This document shows, in pieces, positions 7,141 through 9,561 of a DNA stretch of 9,561 nucleotides. Source of the DNA: CAYGVX01 sp964544285 (lineage in GTDB: Archaea > Thermoproteota > Bathyarchaeia > Bathyarchaeales > SOJC01); the NCBI GenBank assembly GCA_964544285.1, contig CAZJAQ010000051.1:1-9561 (forward strand), in the 5' to 3' direction. The translations under genes were made by a program, and so were the position numbers. The notes under the pieces are model-generated. The model was not told where the DNA came from, ran no database searches, and saw only the letters and a list, made by a program, of their open reading frames with translations. The stretch's first letter is position 1, and every line of letters starts with the position of its first letter.

Positions 7141-7590
7141 ATGAAAGGCAAAATCGACTATCCCGAGAAAGCTGCTGCATTCTTTAAGCAGGGCTACAAC
7201 TGCGCCCAGAGCGTCCTCCTAACAATGCAACAATACCACGGGCACAGGCCTAACGAGTTAATCCCGAAAATCGCCACCGCCCTCGGTGGAGGAATCGGAC
7301 TGTGCGGCAACCTCTGCGGAGCCCTCACAGGCTCCATCCTTGCCCTAGGCATGAAACACGGAACCAACCAGCCAAGCCACGAATCCCGACGAGAAGCCTA
7401 CTGCCAAGCCCAACGATTCCTTCAGCAGTTCACAGAATCCTTCGGCACCACCCTCTGCCGAGAACTCATAGGCTACGACCTCACCGACCCCGAACAACTC
7501 CAAGAAGCACGAAAGCAAGGCGTATTCGACAAAAAATGCTCTCGATTCGTGAAAAAAGCGGTTGAGATATTAATAGAAATGGAAACGTAG
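7141..7590 (+). CDS. C-GCAxxG-C-C family protein (putative redox or metal-binding)
   Basis: The 149-residue protein belongs to the C_GCAxxG_C_C family, small proteins of unknown biochemistry with widely spaced conserved cysteines, sometimes found near redox enzymes. The family landmarks are visible: YNCAQSV with Cys21, the glycine-rich GGGIGLCGNLCGALTG at 49-64 with Cys59 before GA, TLCREL with Cys106, and KKCSRFV with Cys133. Two further cysteines, Cys55 and Cys88, are present, and Cys55/Cys59 form a CxxxC pair in the glycine-rich loop. Electron transfer or cluster or metal binding is suggested by the cysteines but not shown. I place the start at the ATG at 7141, with GAGGG ten bases upstream. 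A longer reading from 7048 would add 31 low-complexity K/T/N-rich residues encoded by the A-rich tract and has no ribosome site. The gene appears to stand alone. Confidence 0.82.
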   Translation: MKGKIDYPEKAAAFFKQGYNCAQSVLLTMQQYHGHRPNELIPKIATALGGGIGLCGNLCGALTGSILALGMKHGTNQPSHESRREAYCQAQRFLQQFTESFGTTLCRELIGYDLTDPEQLQEARKQGVFDKKCSRFVKKAVEILIEMET

Positions 7591-7591
7591 T

Positions 7592-7640
7592 AGCCCCCAA
7601 ACTGGAGTTGCCTGAAGTTTAGGAACTCCGGGGTAGGGGA
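7592..7640 (+). terminator. GC-rich hairpin after the C-GCAxxG gene
   Basis: GGAGTT (7604-7609) pairs with AACTCC (7624-7629), and inside it CCT (7611-7613) pairs with AGG (7621-7623), leaving one bulged G and a seven-base loop. CCCC at about 7594-7597 could extend the stem with GGGG at 7630-7633 across an internal loop. It starts two bases after the stop codon. No T tract follows, so it is not a classic terminator; a 3'-end protective stem or part of a small RNA are alternatives. Confidence 0.4.
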
Positions 7641-7647
7641 AAAAGAG

Positions 7648-7657
7648 AATATTTAAG
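7648..7657 (+). promoter_or_regulatory. TATA-like box upstream of repeat copy B
   Basis: AATATTTAAG follows a purine-rich patch (AAAAAGAG) resembling a BRE. A start site would be expected near 7678, which is 20 bases before the repeat copy and 150 bases before the SpoIIM-like ATG. This could give that gene a long leader carrying the repeat, or transcribe a separate short RNA. Confidence 0.4.
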
Positions 7658-7697
7658 ACTTCCGTGCCATCCTAATCAACACTTGACTCCTATTTCT

Positions 7698-7739
7698 AGC
7701 CTAATAGGACGGTCTAGACTAGGGCGCAGAGAACACAAG
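7698..7739 (-). repeat. Dispersed repeat, copy B (inverted match to 66-107)
   Basis: The complement of this stretch matches 66-107, with 25 identical bases in the core (7698-7722) and similarity up to about 7739. The copy carries CCTAATAGG followed two bases later by GGTCTAGAC, both near or perfect palindromes. It lies between the C-GCAxxG gene and the SpoIIM-like gene, is non-coding, and sits downstream of a TATA-like box. In this copy TCTAG at 7695-7699 could also pair with CTAGA at 7714-7718. The function is unknown. Confidence 0.85.
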
Positions 7740-7786
7740 AAGAACCGAACCAAGTCGTATTGACGCTTACGACACTCTATTGGGCA

Positions 7787-7798
7787 ATTTCTAAATCT
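7787..7798 (+). promoter_or_regulatory. Candidate TATA-like box for the SpoIIM-like gene
   Basis: ATTTCTAAATCT is centred about 36 bases before the ATG at 7829, which predicts a leader of about ten bases. No SD site is visible before that ATG. The match to consensus is weak, and the stronger box at 7648-7657 is a competing promoter. Confidence 0.3.
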
Positions 7799-7828
7799 CT
7801 TCACCGTGATAAGCTACATCGGACACTC

Positions 7829-8440
7829 ATGAACCCAACGGACATATTAAACACACTCTTCCAATACAGCCTCCTCCATCTATACGCCCCAATAATCAGC
7901 CAAGTGGGTTTCTCGCATCCCCTCACATTCATCATAATCACGGTCCACAACACCTTCAGCCTAACCTACCTACTCCTCGCTGCCTCCATTGCCTACCCAA
8001 TGATGCATGGAAAGACTTGGCTCATACCCGCTTCTGTTGCTGTAGTCTGGATGATTATTAGTGTCAACGTAATCGCTACCTTAGACATTCCCACTACAAC
8101 TGCAGTAGCCGCCGTATTTCCTCATGGCTGGCTCGAATTCACAGCGATAGCCTACTGGACAAACGCCTTGCGAAAGGCCTCACAAGGGAACATTCCGCCA
8201 GCGCTAATCAACTCTCCAACACTAAAAGATTACTTCAACGCCCTCGCGAAACCCAAGAAATTTGCAGCACTAGTTAAAACAGACGTACAAACGTCGTTCA
8301 AGGCAACTAAGACTTCACTCAAAATTCTCTCGAGAAACCTCAAAAGAGCCTACCTAACAACTTTAATTCTAATCGCAGCGGCAGCACTTGTAGAAACCTA
8401 CGTAACACCATACATGATGCTTTTAACCAATAACCTTTAA
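7829..8440 (+). CDS. SpoIIM/DUF95-like integral membrane protein
   Basis: This 203-residue protein has about four membrane segments: roughly 31-57, 64-84, 88-112 (the least certain) and 172-199. Two features fit the SpoIIM (stage II sporulation protein M, DUF95) family: FPHGWLEFTAIAYW at 97-110, corresponding to the family's PHG..E motif, and the end segment LIAAAALVETYVTPY at 181-195, corresponding to its closing helix with E and TP. HNTFSLTYLLLAASI at 40-54 fits the family's NN-containing second helix. Archaeal members have no known role; sporulation is not implied. A polar loop of about 60 residues (113-170) rich in K, T and S separates the last helices and is probably cytoplasmic. The usual first helix is weak or absent. 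I use the ATG at 7829; a TTG at 7760 in frame would add 23 polar residues without a ribosome site. The assignment rests on motifs alone. Confidence 0.65.
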   Translation: MNPTDILNTLFQYSLLHLYAPIISQVGFSHPLTFIIITVHNTFSLTYLLLAASIAYPMMHGKTWLIPASVAVVWMIISVNVIATLDIPTTTAVAAVFPHGWLEFTAIAYWTNALRKASQGNIPPALINSPTLKDYFNALAKPKKFAALVKTDVQTSFKATKTSLKILSRNLKRAYLTTLILIAAAALVETYVTPYMMLLTNNL

Positions 8441-8519
8441 GGGATGAGAGGGAACAGAAGAAAAGGGGGGAGGGGGCTATTAAGCAAGAATCCCTTTTCC
8501 GTTCCGTCTCATTTTCCCC
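8441..8519. terminator. Imperfect inverted repeat between convergent genes
   Basis: The left arm (8441-8467) and the right arm (8491-8519) pair through ATGAGA with TCTCAT, GGAAC with GTTCC and AAAAGGG with CCCTTTT, with small bulges, leaving a loop of about 23 bases. It starts at the SpoIIM-like stop codon and lies 34 bases before the stop of the minus-strand Roadblock gene. A role as a two-way terminator or transcript end is likely from position, not shown. Confidence 0.5.
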
Positions 8520-8553
8520 AGGATTCCAAAAAAGGAGAGTGAAAGAGGCTTCT

Positions 8554-9288
8554 TCAGCCTACCACGTCTTTATAGATGCGGTGGTGGTCGACGTTCTTCT
8601 CCATAAACACGCTGACTTTGTTCTCCCCCACAGTGAAGAAAAGAAGTTTAGCGTTGTTTCCTTCCACTAGCACGTGTTTCACGTCGCCAAGCTTGAAAGT
8701 CTTCGAAAGCTCTTCGGATGCTTCTAGGGTTGAAGAAGACATAATTGCATAGTCGATTACCTTCGTCGGGTCTTTCAGATCGATGCTCGCAGACTTGGTG
8801 TTCCTGAGAATGTAACCTATTACCCCTGCTTGGGCTTTTACTTTGTTGATGTTCTGCTTTACGTCTTCCTCTTTGCACGGTTTTTCTTCTCTTTTCGGTT
8901 CTTTCCGCTCAGTCTTTTCCGCTTTTCCGACGAGCTTCCTGCCTCTCTCTTGCCATTCGAGTATTGTGTCTGTGGAGAATCTCGTCTTCTTGGACAAGGA
9001 TTCGGCGTTTGCCCTGAGCAATTCTTGGACAGACGTTATTCCATGTTCCTTCAAGATGTTTTCATAAGCAACGCCTATTCCTTCGATTTTTGACAGTGAT
9101 GTTGTCTTGTCGTCTTGCTCCTTATCGTTTTCAGACCCTATGAGCTCTCTGATGGTCCTTTTTAGAGCCTCTGCTTTCTCAAGCGCTTCTGTATTTTCCT
9201 TCAGCTCTTCCTCTGAGACGTCGAGAGCAATCTCAGGCTTTTCCTCTTCCTTCAAGAATGCTTTACCTGACTTCTTTTTAGGCGCCAT
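8554..9288 (-). CDS. Helix-hairpin-helix plus Roadblock/LC7-like domain protein
   Basis: The 244-residue protein has four parts. A lysine-rich N-terminus (1-18) precedes an acidic, coiled-coil-like helix (about 23-50). A helix-hairpin-helix-type module at about 65-120 contains IEGIGVAYENILKEHGI, then VQELL, LSKKT and ILEW, like the HhH/DUF4332 type found in DNA-binding or scaffold proteins. A highly charged linker (121-148) leads to a C-terminal domain of about 95 residues (150-244) with the strand-helix-strand layout of Roadblock/LC7 proteins: GVIGYILRN, a long helix EASEELSKTF, then VKHVLVEG, KLLFFTV and VSVFM strands. Roadblock domains dimerise and in archaea often regulate small GTPases; no GTPase gene is in the window. 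The ATG has GGAG ten bases upstream, overlapping the end of the preceding gene, 15 bases away, so the two form an operon. Fold assignment of the C-terminal domain is from pattern only. Confidence 0.68.
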   Translation of the reverse strand: MAPKKKSGKAFLKEEEKPEIALDVSEEELKENTEALEKAEALKRTIRELIGSENDKEQDDKTTSLSKIEGIGVAYENILKEHGITSVQELLRANAESLSKKTRFSTDTILEWQERGRKLVGKAEKTERKEPKREEKPCKEEDVKQNINKVKAQAGVIGYILRNTKSASIDLKDPTKVIDYAIMSSSTLEASEELSKTFKLGDVKHVLVEGNNAKLLFFTVGENKVSVFMEKNVDHHRIYKDVVG

Positions 9289-9303
9289 GAATTTTCATCT
9301 CCT

Positions 9304-9552
9304 CTAACTAACTACCGGTTTGACCCTTACGAGTTCGCCCTTCTTGATGTCCAACGTTTGGCAGAGCTTCTCAGGAATGCGAATAACCGCTTTGTTTTCG
9401 AGTTTCGAATCGTCCAACGTCTTAACTTTGCATTGGCTGGTTTTACCGTTGAAAGACTCGATTTCAACAACATCAATCGTTTTACCGTCTAAGAGTTCTT
9501 CCCATTGCGACATGATGTCATCGCTGATTTGCACAGTGTCGCTGCGAACCAA
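9304..9552 (-). CDS. Small AbrB-like beta-barrel protein
   Basis: The 82-residue protein is cytosolic and I do not recognise it firmly. The C-terminal third (about 54-80), KAVIRIPEKLCQTLDIKKGELVRVKPV, has the strand, IP, short helix, D/G-I-K-x-G-E/D, strand pattern of SpoVT-AbrB or related swapped-hairpin barrels, which bind DNA or act as antitoxins. The N-terminal part (18-46) is made of alternating strands and is less typical. The start is a TTG at 9550-9552 with a perfect GGAGG at 9557-9561, four bases away, right at the window edge; the next in-frame GTG is too far from it. The stop lies 15 bases before the HhH-Roadblock gene, whose ribosome site touches it, so they are probably translated from one message. 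DNA binding is an inference; a small RNA-binding or structural barrel would look similar. Confidence 0.6.
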   Translation of the reverse strand: MVRSDTVQISDDIMSQWEELLDGKTIDVVEIESFNGKTSQCKVKTLDDSKLENKAVIRIPEKLCQTLDIKKGELVRVKPVVS

Positions 9553-9556
9553 TAAA

Positions 9557-9561
9557 CCTCC
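9557..9561 (-). promoter_or_regulatory. Ribosome binding site of the small AbrB-like gene
   Basis: The minus strand reads GGAGG at the very edge of the window, four bases before the TTG start. It supports the TTG over any later start and shows that this transcript is not leaderless. Confidence 0.7.

Noticed and set aside
66..7739. The inverted repeats as ends of a transposon or integrated element
   Set aside because: The enclosed DNA holds housekeeping purine genes and no transposase or integrase, and no target duplications are visible, so a mobile 7.6 kb unit is unlikely. A small repeat present twice is the simpler reading.

Overview
The window looks archaeal. Its tRNA fragment ends in an encoded CCA and has U at the discriminator position, as archaeal tRNA-Thr does. 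FGAM synthase is split into PurS, PurL and PurQ. TATA-like boxes sit about 23-46 bases before several starts, in places with no Shine-Dalgarno (SD) site, while other genes have clear SD sites and use TTG or GTG. An archaeal Roadblock protein with a helix-hairpin-helix is also present. I would guess a TACK-type lineage, possibly Bathyarchaeia-like, but that is inference and no marker here settles it.

Layout. Bases 1-50 are the 3' part of tRNA-Thr(UGU), followed by one copy of a non-coding repeat (66-107). A calcineurin-like phosphoesterase on the minus strand (140-802) is divergent from purM (890-1951). A second promoter then drives purS-purL-purQ (2019-5463), whose genes overlap as ATGA and TTGA. 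Facing this are an MscL-type channel (5496-5885) and a PfkB-family sugar or nucleoside kinase (5931-6833), both minus. A 307-base gap without a convincing gene follows, then a C-GCAxxG-C-C family cysteine protein (7141-7590, plus), a non-coding stretch with a hairpin, a TATA-like box and the second, inverted repeat copy (7698-7739), and a SpoIIM/DUF95-like membrane protein (7829-8440, plus). An imperfect inverted repeat separates this from a minus-strand pair that enters from the right edge: a small AbrB-like protein (9304-9552) and a HhH-Roadblock fusion (8554-9288).

How the genes work together. PurS, PurL and PurQ together turn FGAR into FGAM, and PurM closes FGAM to AIR, so the central block encodes two consecutive steps of de novo purine synthesis. 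The kinase could be linked to it through ribose or nucleoside metabolism, but its substrate cannot be read from the sequence. The phosphoesterase, channel, cysteine protein and SpoIIM-like protein look like independent single genes. The less ordinary parts are the 42-base inverted repeat pair, the rearranged cytoplasmic ends of the MscL protein, and the HhH-Roadblock/AbrB-like pair.
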